Shown piece by piece: positions 50,765-60,089 of a stretch of DNA of 64,000 nt. The translations under genes were made by a program, and so were the position numbers. The stretch is from Flagellimonas marinaquae (GTDB lineage: Bacteria; Bacteroidota; Bacteroidia; Flavobacteriales; Flavobacteriaceae), in contig NZ_CP092415.1 in NCBI RefSeq assembly GCF_023716465.1, forward strand, positions 2,519,501-2,583,500. Reading direction: 5' to 3'. Numbering within the stretch: the first letter of the stretch is position 1; every line of letters begins with the position of its first letter. The notes beneath the pieces were generated by a model that was not told the origin of the DNA, ran no database searches, and saw only the letters and a list, made by a program, of their open reading frames with translations.

Positions 50765-52495
50765 TTATCTTTTTAAGGAAAAATGCCCTTTGAACTCCCG
50801 GTCCGAATCATCAATGGCCATGTACCAATAATCTCCGGCGGGTAAGCTGCGCCCGGCCAAATTTCCGTCCCAACCCAGGGAATATTGCGAAATTTGTTTT
50901 ATAAATGTACCGTAGCGATCAAAGATTCGGATACTTTTAAAAACAATTTCTTGCGTCCCTGTTGGCTGTATAAACTGCCAATAATCGTTTATGTTGTCCC
51001 CATTGGGCGTAAAGAATTTTGGAAATCCCTCCACGGTCAAGTCCTGGGCGAATTTTTGCTGGGCAATGCCACAACCGTTCTTGTCCCTAACATAGAAGAT
51101 GTGGCTTCCGGGTGCCACATTGTTAAAAACATTGCTGTCCAAATATGGGCCATCTATATCATCTATGGCATATTCGTAATCTCCGTTACCTGATGCAACT
51201 ACGGTTATTCGAAGTGAGGAGACCAGAGTCTCGGCCATTATATTTTCTATGGTTGCCATTTCCGATGAAACGACCTCGAATACTTGACTCGAGGGACATT
51301 CAATGGTATTGCCATTTTGATTGATCGTATTGTAGGCTTCGTACCTGTACCTGCCGTTTTCAGTGATGGTAACGTCACTGGTGTCCGAGATTAGGGACTC
51401 ATTTTCAAATTGATCTATCCGAAACCACCGGTAACCTTCTGCAATGTCGGTTGAATTGATGATTAGTGGGCCATTGTTATCGCAAGAGGATATGGTAGCG
51501 GGAAAATCTATTTCCGGGTTTACAATAACGTATTCCCCAGTATCAAAATCCAAAAAGGGGCCACATCCCAACAAGGTGGTAAAACTGGTCTGGGTGCACC
51601 CTTCTGCTGCCCCTGCATCGTTAAAAGGAACAATTGTGATAAAAAAAGTTTTATTTGATTCAAAATTAACGACCGGGGTGGAATTGCTATAAAATGTGGA
51701 GCCGTCAAGAATGTCCGTGCCCGTAGGTGTTGTGCCAATGGTAACGATGTATCCTGTTGCATCGGGTACGGCATGCCATTCCAATACAGGAGATAGCGGT
51801 ACATTGGTTTCTCCGTTCAGCGGATAAATAATATTGGTGCAATCGGGTATTTCGGATTCGGCCCGTGTTGTAAATTGTTGATAGGTACAGCCCATTGCCG
51901 TTCCCAATGCGTTGTATGGTACAATTGATGCGTAAATAGGGGTCTCCGGGGGTAGATCGGTTATTGGGTTATAGGTAAGGGTGTTGCCAACATCAAAATT
52001 ATTCAGAAGTTCCGTGCCTCCAGGTGTTGTGCCCAAACTAAGATTGTAGCCCGTTGCAGCGTACACATAGGACCAGGATATGTTGGTATTTGGATTTATG
52101 TCCACAGCGTTGTTCAATGGATTGGTTATTTCGGTACATTCTGGAACTGTGGAAATGGGTTCTGTGGTAAAACTGTAGCTTGGACAGGTAATATTGGGCT
52201 GGTCAAAAAAGAAAAGGGTTATCGTTACATAAATAGTGGTATTGGCAGGTAGTCCAAGTGGCGGTACATAGGAAGATCCACTGGCAAATTGTGTGCTCAG
52301 GATGTCGTCGCCCCCGGGTGTTGTTCCCATGGTTATATTGTAGGAGGGAACTCCATCTACCGATTCCCAATCAATTGTGGCGTCCAAAGGAACATTTGTA
52401 GCTCCATTGGCAGGGTAAACCGGATTAGGGCAATCCTGGGCCCAAAAGGAATGGTTGGCCAGGAGTGCCCATAAAATTAATATTCTGTTCAGCAT
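50765..52495 (-). CDS. Secreted repeat protein with T9SS type B (gliding-motility) C-terminal domain
   Basis: A 576-residue protein with a signal peptide (MLNRILILWALLANHSFWAQ), then three related repeats of about 95 residues (roughly 20-110, 113-205, 208-300). Each repeat has the pattern C.... P.NGATNVPL ... W ... YN ... G TTPGG and ends C....FTT, so likely immunoglobulin/fibronectin-like. A further Ig-like stretch follows, and the end (FFTPNGDNINDYWQF to ending GHFSLKR) is the gliding-motility-associated/T9SS type B sorting domain. It should be exported by the type IX system and shown on the surface, perhaps as an adhesin. Cargo function unknown. Confidence 0.9.
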   Translation of the reverse strand: MLNRILILWALLANHSFWAQDCPNPVYPANGATNVPLDATIDWESVDGVPSYNITMGTTPGGDDILSTQFASGSSYVPPLGLPANTTIYVTITLFFFDQPNITCPSYSFTTEPISTVPECTEITNPLNNAVDINPNTNISWSYVYAATGYNLSLGTTPGGTELLNNFDVGNTLTYNPITDLPPETPIYASIVPYNALGTAMGCTYQQFTTRAESEIPDCTNIIYPLNGETNVPLSPVLEWHAVPDATGYIVTIGTTPTGTDILDGSTFYSNSTPVVNFESNKTFFITIVPFNDAGAAEGCTQTSFTTLLGCGPFLDFDTGEYVIVNPEIDFPATISSCDNNGPLIINSTDIAEGYRWFRIDQFENESLISDTSDVTITENGRYRYEAYNTINQNGNTIECPSSQVFEVVSSEMATIENIMAETLVSSLRITVVASGNGDYEYAIDDIDGPYLDSNVFNNVAPGSHIFYVRDKNGCGIAQQKFAQDLTVEGFPKFFTPNGDNINDYWQFIQPTGTQEIVFKSIRIFDRYGTFIKQISQYSLGWDGNLAGRSLPAGDYWYMAIDDSDREFKGHFSLKR

Positions 52496-52523
52496 TACAT
52501 GATTCTGTGCATCCTACAAGATA

Positions 52524-53357
52524 CTACAAATCACGTTTTTTTAATAATGCGTAGGATAAGTAGATAAAAATCACTGTCCAAAGGATGACTACCAAAAACT
52601 CATACCAATATACATGGTAATCGAATCTCATATCCTCTCCTATCTGTTGACCAATATTCTGTACGGCCGATAACCTTGTGAAGGGTTCTTTTATTAAATT
52701 GGACATGGATTGCAATGGAAAAAATTGTTTTATGGTCTTGGCCGCTTCCCAGCTCATAACTTTCCAACCGAGCAAACCAAAAACTACTTGCTCCAAAATA
52801 GTCCATAAAATTAAGAACCCCAGTGCAAAGGCCGAACGCTTGACCAATATTCCCAAGAACAGGCAAAAAGAGAAAAAGCCGACCAGTTTAAAGAAGAACG
52901 CTGGTAAAAACTCCATGTCCGAAAAAATAATGGACATTTCGTCGTAATCGGAATAGATCAGGCCAAGGACCATGGAAACCACAAACACAAATATGGTGGA
53001 AATAAGCGCAAAACTGATTACGGTAAGGACTTTGGAAAGGATAAACTCTTTTTTGGAAAGGCCATCTATCAGGTTTTGTTTTATGGTCTTGTTGCTGTAT
53101 TCGTTGGACATCATGGAAACGATTACAATGGCCAAAAATAGTTTAAAAAGGGCGGTGACAAAGGTGTTAAAGTGCCAGATATAGGGAAAATTGAATATCC
53201 CTTGATCCGCCAGATGAAATTGTACCGGGCCAATATCAAATTTAATGGCCGCGATGAGCGCAATGGAAGTTAAAAGCACAAAATAGGAGATAATAAGCAC
53301 CTTGCTGGCCCTATTGTTCCATAATTTTATAAATTCTATTTGTAGGAGACGTAACAT
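52524..53357 (-). CDS. ABC-2 type transporter permease
   Basis: A 277-residue permease with six membrane helices (about 20-40, 60-80, 110-130, 150-170, 178-198 and 245-265). The N-terminus LLQIEFIKLWNNRASKVLII is typical of the ABC-2 family, and NEYSNKTIKQNLIDGLSKKEF is the coupling region. It is encoded 4 bp after the ATPase gene and forms its partner. The substrate is unknown; relatives export lipids or antimicrobials, or serve as NatAB-like exporters. Confidence 0.92.
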   Translation of the reverse strand: MLRLLQIEFIKLWNNRASKVLIISYFVLLTSIALIAAIKFDIGPVQFHLADQGIFNFPYIWHFNTFVTALFKLFLAIVIVSMMSNEYSNKTIKQNLIDGLSKKEFILSKVLTVISFALISTIFVFVVSMVLGLIYSDYDEMSIIFSDMEFLPAFFFKLVGFFSFCLFLGILVKRSAFALGFLILWTILEQVVFGLLGWKVMSWEAAKTIKQFFPLQSMSNLIKEPFTRLSAVQNIGQQIGEDMRFDYHVYWYEFLVVILWTVIFIYLSYALLKKRDL

Positions 53358-53361
53358 TCGT

Positions 53362-54258
53362 TTATTGATTTTTGGTCAAGGTTAAAAATTGTTCTTCGAG
53401 ACTTTCTTTCCGTTTTACGAGGTGAGATAGGACAATACCCTGGTCAAACAGCATTTTGTTTAAGCTTTCGGCATCCATTTCTTCCTTTAAATAGGCCGTA
53501 AGCGTACCGTTAAAGTTTTCGATTTTCCCGAAGCTGGCACTTTTTTCGAGCAGCTCTTGCAATTGCTCTAGATTTTCGCACTTCAATTCAAAAAAACCAT
53601 GACTGGCCAGCATACTATCTACCGGCCCGGAATATAAATTCTCTCCTTTTCTAAGAATGATGACATGGGAACATACTTTTTCAACTTCGTCCAATAAATG
53701 AGAAGCCAATAAAATGGTTGTGCCTTGGCTCGCAATTTTTTTGATGATCTCCCGTATTTGATGGATTCCTTGGGGGTCCAGGCCATTGGTAGGTTCGTCC
53801 AAGATGAGTATTTCGGGGTCGTTGAGCAGGGCAGAGGCAATGGCCATGCGCTGTTTCATCCCCAGCGAATAGGTTTTGAACTTACTGTTCCTGCGGTCCC
53901 ACAGACCTACCAATTCCAGTTTTTCCTGAATTTTGGATTCGGGTACATCTTTGATCTTACAGACCAACCTTAAATTTTGAATCGCGTTCATGTACGGATA
54001 AAAGTTGGGACGTTCAATTATGGCCCCGACCTTTTTTAGGGCGTCATGGGTGGTGGTGTTGCCATCGAACCAATTAAAATCGCCCGAGGTTCGGTTCACA
54101 ACGTTCAGGATAATTCCCAATGTGGTGGATTTGCCACTCCCATTGGGTCCTAAAATGCCATAAACGTTACCTTTTTCTATTGTAAAAGAAAGATCTTTTA
54201 CGGCTGTTAGGTAACCAAATTTTTTTGTAAGATGGTTTACGGTAAGTATTGTTTCCAA
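53362..54258 (-). CDS. ABC transporter ATP-binding protein
   Basis: A 298-residue ATPase. Walker A GPNGSGKST (about 38-46), signature TYSLGMKQRMAIA, Walker B ILILDEPTNGLDPQG, switch His LASHLLDE. The C-terminal part (about 215-298) is the extended domain found in bacitracin- and copper-type ABC-2 exporters (BcrA/NosF). Together with the following permease it makes a second exporter in this window, separate from the NatAB-like one at 12.9 kb. Transcribed divergently from the 358-residue protein at 54337. Confidence 0.93.
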   Translation of the reverse strand: METILTVNHLTKKFGYLTAVKDLSFTIEKGNVYGILGPNGSGKSTTLGIILNVVNRTSGDFNWFDGNTTTHDALKKVGAIIERPNFYPYMNAIQNLRLVCKIKDVPESKIQEKLELVGLWDRRNSKFKTYSLGMKQRMAIASALLNDPEILILDEPTNGLDPQGIHQIREIIKKIASQGTTILLASHLLDEVEKVCSHVIILRKGENLYSGPVDSMLASHGFFELKCENLEQLQELLEKSASFGKIENFNGTLTAYLKEEMDAESLNKMLFDQGIVLSHLVKRKESLEEQFLTLTKNQ

Positions 54259-54336
54259 AAGATGCTATCGTTTTTTGAATGGTTTATACTAACTTGACGA
54301 TATTATTTGCAAATTGTTACAAAATAATCGAACACA

Positions 54337-55413
54337 ATGTCGGAAGAAAAATTAATGTCGAAAAAGAAACCTGCCTATCCCATAAGTAAGGAGCTGGATG
54401 AATATTTGGATTATTACAATAGAAAAATCGAAATTCCGATCCATTATGATGACTTGTTGCGCTTTTCAGGAAGCGTTGCCGTTTACGATGCCAAGGATGA
54501 GGATACACTTTGGGTGCGCGTGTTTTATCCGGAGTTCGATAGGGATGAAATAGACCTGGCCCTAAAAAGAGTGTATTCCAGTTTTGTTTCCGATGGCAGT
54601 GATTCCATTTTTCAATATTTGAACGTGGATTATGTGGACTATTGCACTTTTGGAAACTCCAAGCCTTTTCGAATCAAGGTCCGGAACATCCTTAACGATA
54701 ACTATACCTTGTTCTATGTTAAAAAAACAGACGCTTCTAGAGTATATGGTTTGGAATTGGAGCATATGCTCTCCCCTTATAATTTAAACTTTGTGATCTA
54801 TGAGAATACACTTATCGAAGAGCATATTGTTGGTATTCCCGGAGATGTTTTTATGAAGAACAACCTGCCCGAATGTACCGAATTCGAAAAATCGCAGATT
54901 GCCAAGGAGTTTGTTAAGTTCAACGAAAGGAGCATGATCCGGCTCTTAGGGGACATGCGTTCTTATAATTACGTAATTGTTCCCACTCACGATTTTGATA
55001 GTGTAGTCTATAAAATAAGGGCCATAGATTTTGATCAACAATGCTATGAAGGCAATATAAAGGTATATCGCCCCCAGTTTTTTAAAGAGAACAAGACCAT
55101 GGTGGATTTGGTGCAAGGTAAATTGACCATAGATTCCGTTAACCAATATATTGTAGAGGAGCGTTCCATAATCGCAAAACGGATACTTAGTTGGGGGCGC
55201 CGCCTTAAACGCTTGTTGGATGTTTGCGCATTGGATACCATTGCTCCACCGGAAAACATAGAAATGCTAAAAAACCAATTGCAGGACCTTACGGGCGATA
55301 TTAATTTTAGGGACAGCAAGAACATGGGCGAAATTTTGACCCACGCCTTGGATTTTGTGAAACGTAACTATGAGGATGTGAGTATGAAACAGATTATTGA
55401 AAAAAAATTCTAA
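54337..55413 (+). CDS. Conserved hypothetical protein, 358 residues, kinase-like pattern
   Basis: A cytoplasmic 358-residue protein without membrane segments. SKKKPAYPISKELDEYLDYYN opens it, and SGSVAVYDAKDEDTLWVRVFY follows. VIYENTLIEEHIVGIPGDVF and YVIVPTHDFDSVVYKIRAIDFDQQ look like the hinge and metal-binding D-F-D of a protein-kinase-like or HipA-like fold, but no clear catalytic loop is seen. This is a pattern impression only. I do not recognise a named family. It converges with the nucleoid-associated protein gene, with a 4-bp overlap of the two stops. Confidence 0.6.
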   Translation: MSEEKLMSKKKPAYPISKELDEYLDYYNRKIEIPIHYDDLLRFSGSVAVYDAKDEDTLWVRVFYPEFDRDEIDLALKRVYSSFVSDGSDSIFQYLNVDYVDYCTFGNSKPFRIKVRNILNDNYTLFYVKKTDASRVYGLELEHMLSPYNLNFVIYENTLIEEHIVGIPGDVFMKNNLPECTEFEKSQIAKEFVKFNERSMIRLLGDMRSYNYVIVPTHDFDSVVYKIRAIDFDQQCYEGNIKVYRPQFFKENKTMVDLVQGKLTIDSVNQYIVEERSIIAKRILSWGRRLKRLLDVCALDTIAPPENIEMLKNQLQDLTGDINFRDSKNMGEILTHALDFVKRNYEDVSMKQIIEKKF

Positions 55414-56468
55414 CTTTTCTGTTCCTTGTTAAAATACACGAGGTAATAGTACATCTGTCGTTCCTCGTCCCAACCTTTTTCCACAAACTTCTCTGCCGAA
55501 TCAGGGTTGATGAAATCCATCTTGATCTGAATATTGGTGTCCAGATTGATTACGTTCTTGATTTTTTTACGGGCATCGCTCACCGCTTTGTTGGCAATGT
55601 CAAAATTAGAAACGTCCTCAATGCTGTACTTGGGTCCTTTTTCTACTTTATAATGCTTAAACTCTGGAATTAAGTCGGGATTTTCCATTACCTCGTTCAA
55701 AAAGGAGGTCTCCTCAAAGTTGTCGTTTTTGGCAAAGTGGTTTACAGCGCGGTTCATGAACAATACCTCTTGCTGTTTGTCCTCTGCGGGCAAAACAACA
55801 TCCTTGGCAAAGTTCTGGCAGAACTTAAGGTAGTTTTTTGTGTAAAAGTTCTCATCCGTTAAAGGCGAAACTCCCAAAAAGTTTTCCAGCCAATATTTGG
55901 CGTCATATCGGTTGCTGTCCACAGATAATATCCTAAAACCTTCTTCTCGGTCCACGTTAAAAACTATGCACCCCTTATCCAATTTATTGATATTGATTCC
56001 CTGGCGTATTAAAATTTCCAAGTTGCGTTCGTTTTCCTCGAACTGAAGAAAGTCGTGCTTTAGCTCACTCTTAAAAATACCTACGGCATCCGTTTTTTTA
56101 TTGTCGATTACCATATCGGAGAAATGCACCACATAAACCTCCCCGCTTTTAATGTGAGGGTGGTTGGATTGCTCAAACAGATGCGTGGTTATTTTTTTGG
56201 ATAATCGATGGTTATCGGAGGGGTTGTCGAAAATCTCGGTAACCGCCGTACACACCTCATTGAATTCCAAATCCACTTCGTGGCTAAACTTATAATAGTT
56301 TTCTTCCTTTTCGCGAAAGGGCTTAAAAAAGTATTCCTTTAATAAGCCTGCCATTTCATCGTTCAGGGAAAAAGGCTCTGCGGATAAAAAAGCAGATTCG
56401 TTTTTGCTCTTGTTGCCAACTCGGTGAAGCGATATACTTTCAATTTGGGCGGAATATAAGTTCAGCAT
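55410..56468 (-). CDS. Nucleoid-associated protein (NdpA/YejK family)
   Basis: A 352-residue protein of the NdpA group. IESISLHRVGNKSKNESAFLSAEPF opens the domain, and YVVHFSDMVIDNKKTDAVGIFKSE, DKGCIVFNVDREEGFRIL, YWLENFLGVSP and NYLKFCQNFAKDVV are conserved. YejK binds the bacterial nucleoid, with an uncertain role. Its stop overlaps that of the convergent 358-residue protein. It begins 44 bp after the end of the pRiA4b-like gene on the same strand, so it may be the last gene of the operon that starts at tsaC. Confidence 0.88.
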   Translation of the reverse strand: MLNLYSAQIESISLHRVGNKSKNESAFLSAEPFSLNDEMAGLLKEYFFKPFREKEENYYKFSHEVDLEFNEVCTAVTEIFDNPSDNHRLSKKITTHLFEQSNHPHIKSGEVYVVHFSDMVIDNKKTDAVGIFKSELKHDFLQFEENERNLEILIRQGININKLDKGCIVFNVDREEGFRILSVDSNRYDAKYWLENFLGVSPLTDENFYTKNYLKFCQNFAKDVVLPAEDKQQEVLFMNRAVNHFAKNDNFEETSFLNEVMENPDLIPEFKHYKVEKGPKYSIEDVSNFDIANKAVSDARKKIKNVINLDTNIQIKMDFINPDSAEKFVEKGWDEERQMYYYLVYFNKEQKS

Positions 56469-56512
56469 TATTTGGATCGGGGATTATTGGTTAAAATTTA
56501 GGCGGTGCTATT

Positions 56513-57016
56513 TTAGTTCCAGTTTTCGTCAAAGTCCATATCGTCGTAACTGTCCAGAAGGTCGTCAAAATTTCCTCCATCATCGTTGGGCTTTGCTTCG
56601 AATTGTTTTTCCGGTGGGGCATCCGGTAATTCGCCAAAGGTGAACAATACATTGGGATAAACACGGCCATCTTCTTTTTCCACAATATCGGCAAGCTCCA
56701 CAAAAAAGGTCCACATGCTAAAAAAGTCGTACACGTAAATCAGTTTGGGGCTGTCCTTGGTCAGAATATCGTCCAACGAGGTTTCGTTCATCAGGCGAAT
56801 ATCGGAGCCATTTTCACTCATATCAAAAAGAGCGATTTCTTCATCTTGATTCCATTCTTCGTCACAAGTATAAAATGAGGCCATTTCACTTCCCTCAAAG
56901 CCAAAAGCTTGGGTAATGGCGTTGTGGAAATCCTCCAAGTTACTTTGGTCCTCAATTTCGATATCCCGAAAGATATCTTCCTCAGCATCAAGTATTATCC
57001 TGATTTTATAAATCAT
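56513..57016 (-). CDS. pRiA4b ORF-3-like protein
   Basis: A 167-residue protein of the plasmid pRiA4b ORF-3 family. IYKIRIILDAEEDIFRDIEI and LEDFHNAITQAFGFEGSEMASFY are the family core (a beta-sheet and helix fold); FFSMWTFFVELADIVEK follows. The tail is very acidic (NFDDLLDSYDDMDFDENWN). Despite the plasmid name and passenger occurrence on IS1096-type elements, the family is common on chromosomes. Function unknown. It starts 44 bp after the ctaA stop. Confidence 0.85.
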   Translation of the reverse strand: MIYKIRIILDAEEDIFRDIEIEDQSNLEDFHNAITQAFGFEGSEMASFYTCDEEWNQDEEIALFDMSENGSDIRLMNETSLDDILTKDSPKLIYVYDFFSMWTFFVELADIVEKEDGRVYPNVLFTFGELPDAPPEKQFEAKPNDDGGNFDDLLDSYDDMDFDENWN

Positions 57017-57059
57017 CCATCAAATTTTAGAGTGGGCACAAAGGTACAATAAATAGCAG

Positions 57060-58073
57060 TTATTTGGTGAACCTGTGCAAGGTAAACGTCATCGCGGCCA
57101 AAAGGAAAAAAGCGCCAATTTGATGCACGATGCCCAGCCAAAGTGGCACGGCATAAATCAATGTGAGCACACCCAATATAAATTGAACAAAAACTAGGGC
57201 CAACAAAGTTTTTAGTCCTTTTTCCTGGAGGGCGGTTTTGGATATTTTTCGTGTTCGGTACCAAATCACCCCAATCAAAGCGACCACAATGTAAGCCAGG
57301 TACCGATGTACAAACTGTACGCCGCTTTTTCCTTCGTAAAAGTTCTTTATTACGGGCTGTTGTTCTATATAAACGGTTTCGTGCATTAGTTTGCCCTCGT
57401 TCATCAGAGGCCAGTGGTTGTGAATAAAGCCGGCATCCAAACCTGCAACAAAGGCACCCCATACTATTTGAAGCAACAAGACCACCAGGCCTACGCGGAT
57501 CAAGTTCCTTATTTTGGTGTCGACTTCTTTTCGATTTGGATAGATTAGGTCCAAGGCCACCCAAAAACTATAAGCGAACGTTAAGAATGCAGTGGTCAAA
57601 TGGGCTGCCAACCTGTAGTGCGATACATCCGGACGGTCCACAAGGCCGCTTTTTACCATATACCAGCCCAAAAAACCTTGAAACCCGCCCATAAAGAGCA
57701 GAATCAAACTTTTTTTAATGGTAGGTCTATCCAGCTTCTTGGCTATCAAAAAGTAAATAAACGGTAAAATAAAAACGATTCCGATAAATCGTCCAATGAC
57801 CCTGTGCAGCCATTCCCAAAAGTAAATGTCCTTGAATTCCTCGATTCCAAAATGATAGTTGAGTTTTTGGTACTCGGGATATTGCTTGTAGAGTTCAAAG
57901 GCTTCTTCCCATTCTTGTTCGTTCATGGGGGGGATTGTACCTTGAATAAGTTTATAATCGGAAATGGACAGCCCCGAGTGGGTAAGTCGGGTGATGCCTC
58001 CCACCAAAACCATGACAAAAATGAGAAAACATCCAGTTAACAACCAATACACTACATATTTGTTCTTTTTCAT
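57060..58073 (-). CDS. ctaA: Heme A synthase (CtaA/Cox15)
   Basis: A 337-residue membrane protein with eight helices that oxidises heme O to heme A for aa3-type oxidases. LTGCFLIFVMVLVGGITRLT is the conserved first helix (GG.TRLT.SGLS). The heme-ligand histidines lie in WEWLHRVIGRFIG, HYRLAAHLTTAF, HRYLAYIVVAL and IVHQIGAFFLL. Its start overlaps the preceding CCA transferase gene by 4 bp. Confidence 0.95.
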   Translation of the reverse strand: MKKNKYVVYWLLTGCFLIFVMVLVGGITRLTHSGLSISDYKLIQGTIPPMNEQEWEEAFELYKQYPEYQKLNYHFGIEEFKDIYFWEWLHRVIGRFIGIVFILPFIYFLIAKKLDRPTIKKSLILLFMGGFQGFLGWYMVKSGLVDRPDVSHYRLAAHLTTAFLTFAYSFWVALDLIYPNRKEVDTKIRNLIRVGLVVLLLQIVWGAFVAGLDAGFIHNHWPLMNEGKLMHETVYIEQQPVIKNFYEGKSGVQFVHRYLAYIVVALIGVIWYRTRKISKTALQEKGLKTLLALVFVQFILGVLTLIYAVPLWLGIVHQIGAFFLLAAMTFTLHRFTK

Positions 58074-59500
58074 TCGGAATGGACTTTTAGATTCATTTTT
58101 TCGCCCTTTTTTAACATAAAGTTGTAGGCCGCTTCATATTCGTTGGGGATTTCTCCCTCTAAGATTGCTTCTTTGATCGCGTCTTTAATAATGCCTATTT
58201 CTTTGGATGGTTTTAGGTTGAAGGTTTTCATGATCTCTTCGCCGGAAACCGGAGGTTGAAAGTTTCGGATGTGATCCCGTTCTTCGACTTCGACTATTTT
58301 TTGGCGAACGATCTTAAAATTGTTCTTGTATTTTTTTTGTTTTTTGGGGTTCTTGGTGGTAATGTCCGCTTCGCAAAGGGTCATTAGGTCTTCGACGTGA
58401 TCACCGGCATCGAACACCAATCGCCTTACCGCAGAATCGGTTACATGGTCTTCGGACAGTATAATGGGCCGTGAGCTCATCAATACCATTTTTTGAACGA
58501 ATTTCATTTTATCGTTCAATGGCATTCGTAGTCTTTTAAAAAGTTTATAGACCATTTTAGCACCGACAAACTCATGGGCATGGAAGGTCCAACCTATTTT
58601 TTTATGGAATTTCTTGGTAGGTGCCTTTCCAATATCGTGAAGCAGTGCCGCCCAACGCAGCCAAAGATTGTCCGTTGTTTGTGCAATATTGTCCACTACC
58701 TCCAATGTGTGCCAAAAATTGTCCTTATGGCGTTGTCCCTCTATTTCTTCGATGCCTTGTAAGGCCGTTAGTTCAGGTAGAATTAAAGGAAGAAGTCCGG
58801 TTTTGTGCATCAGTGTAAAGCCTAGCGACGGTTGGGAACTCATCAATATTTTGTTGAGTTCGTCCACAATACGTTCCTTGGATACAATTTTTATTCGATC
58901 CTTGTGCTCTGCAATGGCCTGGAGAGATGGCAATTCGATGGTAAAGCGCAATTGTGAGGCAAATCGTATGGCTCGCATCATCCTCAATGGATCGTCCGAG
59001 TATGTGATGCCCGGCTCCAAGGGCGTGCGGATAAGTTGTTTGGCCAAATCCGCCAAACCATCAAAAGGATCTAAAAGTTGACCAAAATTGGATTGGTTCA
59101 GTGCCAATGCCATGGCGTTTATGGTAAAGTCGCGACGGTTTTGGTCATCTTCGAGCGTGCCATCTTCGACAATGGGTTTACGGCTGTCTCGGTTGTAGCT
59201 TTCTTTTCGGGCGCCCACAAATTCCAGTTCCAGGTCTTTGTATTTTATCATGGCCGTACCGAAATTTTTAAAAACGGAAATATCCGGTTTGCCCTTTAAT
59301 TTGGAAGCCACTTTTTTGGCCAATTCAATGCCGCTGCCAATGGCAACAATATCGATATCTTTTGGGGTATTTCGTTCTAAAAAATAGTCACGGACATACC
59401 CACCGATCACATAGGAATCTGTTCCGAGCTCATCAGAAGCTTCGCCAATAAGTTTAAAAATAGGGTGCTGTATTGCGGCTGTATGGAATTCCTTCGTCAT
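58070..59500 (-). CDS. cca: CCA tRNA nucleotidyltransferase with HD domain
   Basis: A 476-residue class II tRNA nucleotidyltransferase-like protein. The catalytic head is VIGGYVRDYFLERNTPKDID with the D-x-D carboxylates, then RRDFTINAMALALN and DDPLRMMRAIRFASQ. An HD phosphohydrolase domain follows (ALLHDIGKAPTKKF). It adds or repairs the 3' CCA of tRNAs, or polyadenylates RNA in some relatives. It overlaps ctaA by 4 bp and follows tsaC by 2 bp. Confidence 0.93.
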   Translation of the reverse strand: MTKEFHTAAIQHPIFKLIGEASDELGTDSYVIGGYVRDYFLERNTPKDIDIVAIGSGIELAKKVASKLKGKPDISVFKNFGTAMIKYKDLELEFVGARKESYNRDSRKPIVEDGTLEDDQNRRDFTINAMALALNQSNFGQLLDPFDGLADLAKQLIRTPLEPGITYSDDPLRMMRAIRFASQLRFTIELPSLQAIAEHKDRIKIVSKERIVDELNKILMSSQPSLGFTLMHKTGLLPLILPELTALQGIEEIEGQRHKDNFWHTLEVVDNIAQTTDNLWLRWAALLHDIGKAPTKKFHKKIGWTFHAHEFVGAKMVYKLFKRLRMPLNDKMKFVQKMVLMSSRPIILSEDHVTDSAVRRLVFDAGDHVEDLMTLCEADITTKNPKKQKKYKNNFKIVRQKIVEVEERDHIRNFQPPVSGEEIMKTFNLKPSKEIGIIKDAIKEAILEGEIPNEYEAAYNFMLKKGEKMNLKVHSE

Positions 59501-59502
59501 TC

Positions 59503-60063
59503 TTATTCCCGGATGACCTTCACCTTACCGTTGTTACTTAACTTAATTATGGAAGAAGGAGAAGGGTTTTTGTTTTCGTTCTGCAAATTTACCACATAGT
59601 CCACTCCTTTTAAAATTTCTTGATCAATATCCTTGAATTGTTTTGGGGTAGGATTACCAGAAATATTGGCCGAAGTTGACACAATGGGTTTTCTGAATTT
59701 ATTGATGAGGTATTGGCAAAATTTGTCCGATGCAACCCGAATGGCCAGGGTGTTGTCCGCAGCAACCAGGTTGTCGGCAATGCCTATAGGGTCGTCAAAA
59801 ACTATGGTGGTGGGTTTTGTGGCCAGATCCATAATATCGTACGCGACCTCGGGCACCTGTTTTACATGTCGTTCCAGCATGGCTTGGTTGGCAACCAAAC
59901 ATATCAGTGCTTTGGAGTCCTCTCTTTTTTTTAGGGCGTATACCTTTTTTACGGCCTCGGGATTGGTGGCATCGCAACCTATGCCCCAAACCGTATCGGT
60001 AGGGTAGAGGATGAGCCCGCCTTCTTGCAGAACTCGGTTACAATTATTGATTTCTTCGGTCAT
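59503..60063 (-). CDS. tsaC: Threonylcarbamoyl-AMP synthase (TsaC/YciO family)
   Basis: A 186-residue Sua5/YciO/YrdC domain protein that makes threonylcarbamoyl-AMP for the t6A modification of tRNA. LYPTDTVWGIGCDATNPEAVKKVY, KALICLVANQ, PTTIVFDD and IVSTSANISGNPTP are the family motifs. It lacks the extra Sua5 domain, so it is the short TsaC form. First gene of the operon with cca and ctaA, combining two tRNA maturation enzymes. Confidence 0.94.
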   Translation of the reverse strand: MTEEINNCNRVLQEGGLILYPTDTVWGIGCDATNPEAVKKVYALKKREDSKALICLVANQAMLERHVKQVPEVAYDIMDLATKPTTIVFDDPIGIADNLVAADNTLAIRVASDKFCQYLINKFRKPIVSTSANISGNPTPKQFKDIDQEILKGVDYVVNLQNENKNPSPSSIIKLSNNGKVKVIRE

Positions 60064-60089
60064 ATGGTATAATCAGCGTTTAAAATGTT

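Noticed and set aside
56513..57016. pRiA4b-like gene as a plasmid or transposon remnant
   Set aside because: It fits an operon with housekeeping genes; there are no inverted repeats, duplications or transposase next to it.
57013..57564. A 183-residue minus-strand frame in the ctaA region
   Set aside because: Same strand but different frame to ctaA; its Arg/Gly-rich composition is that of an out-of-frame reading.
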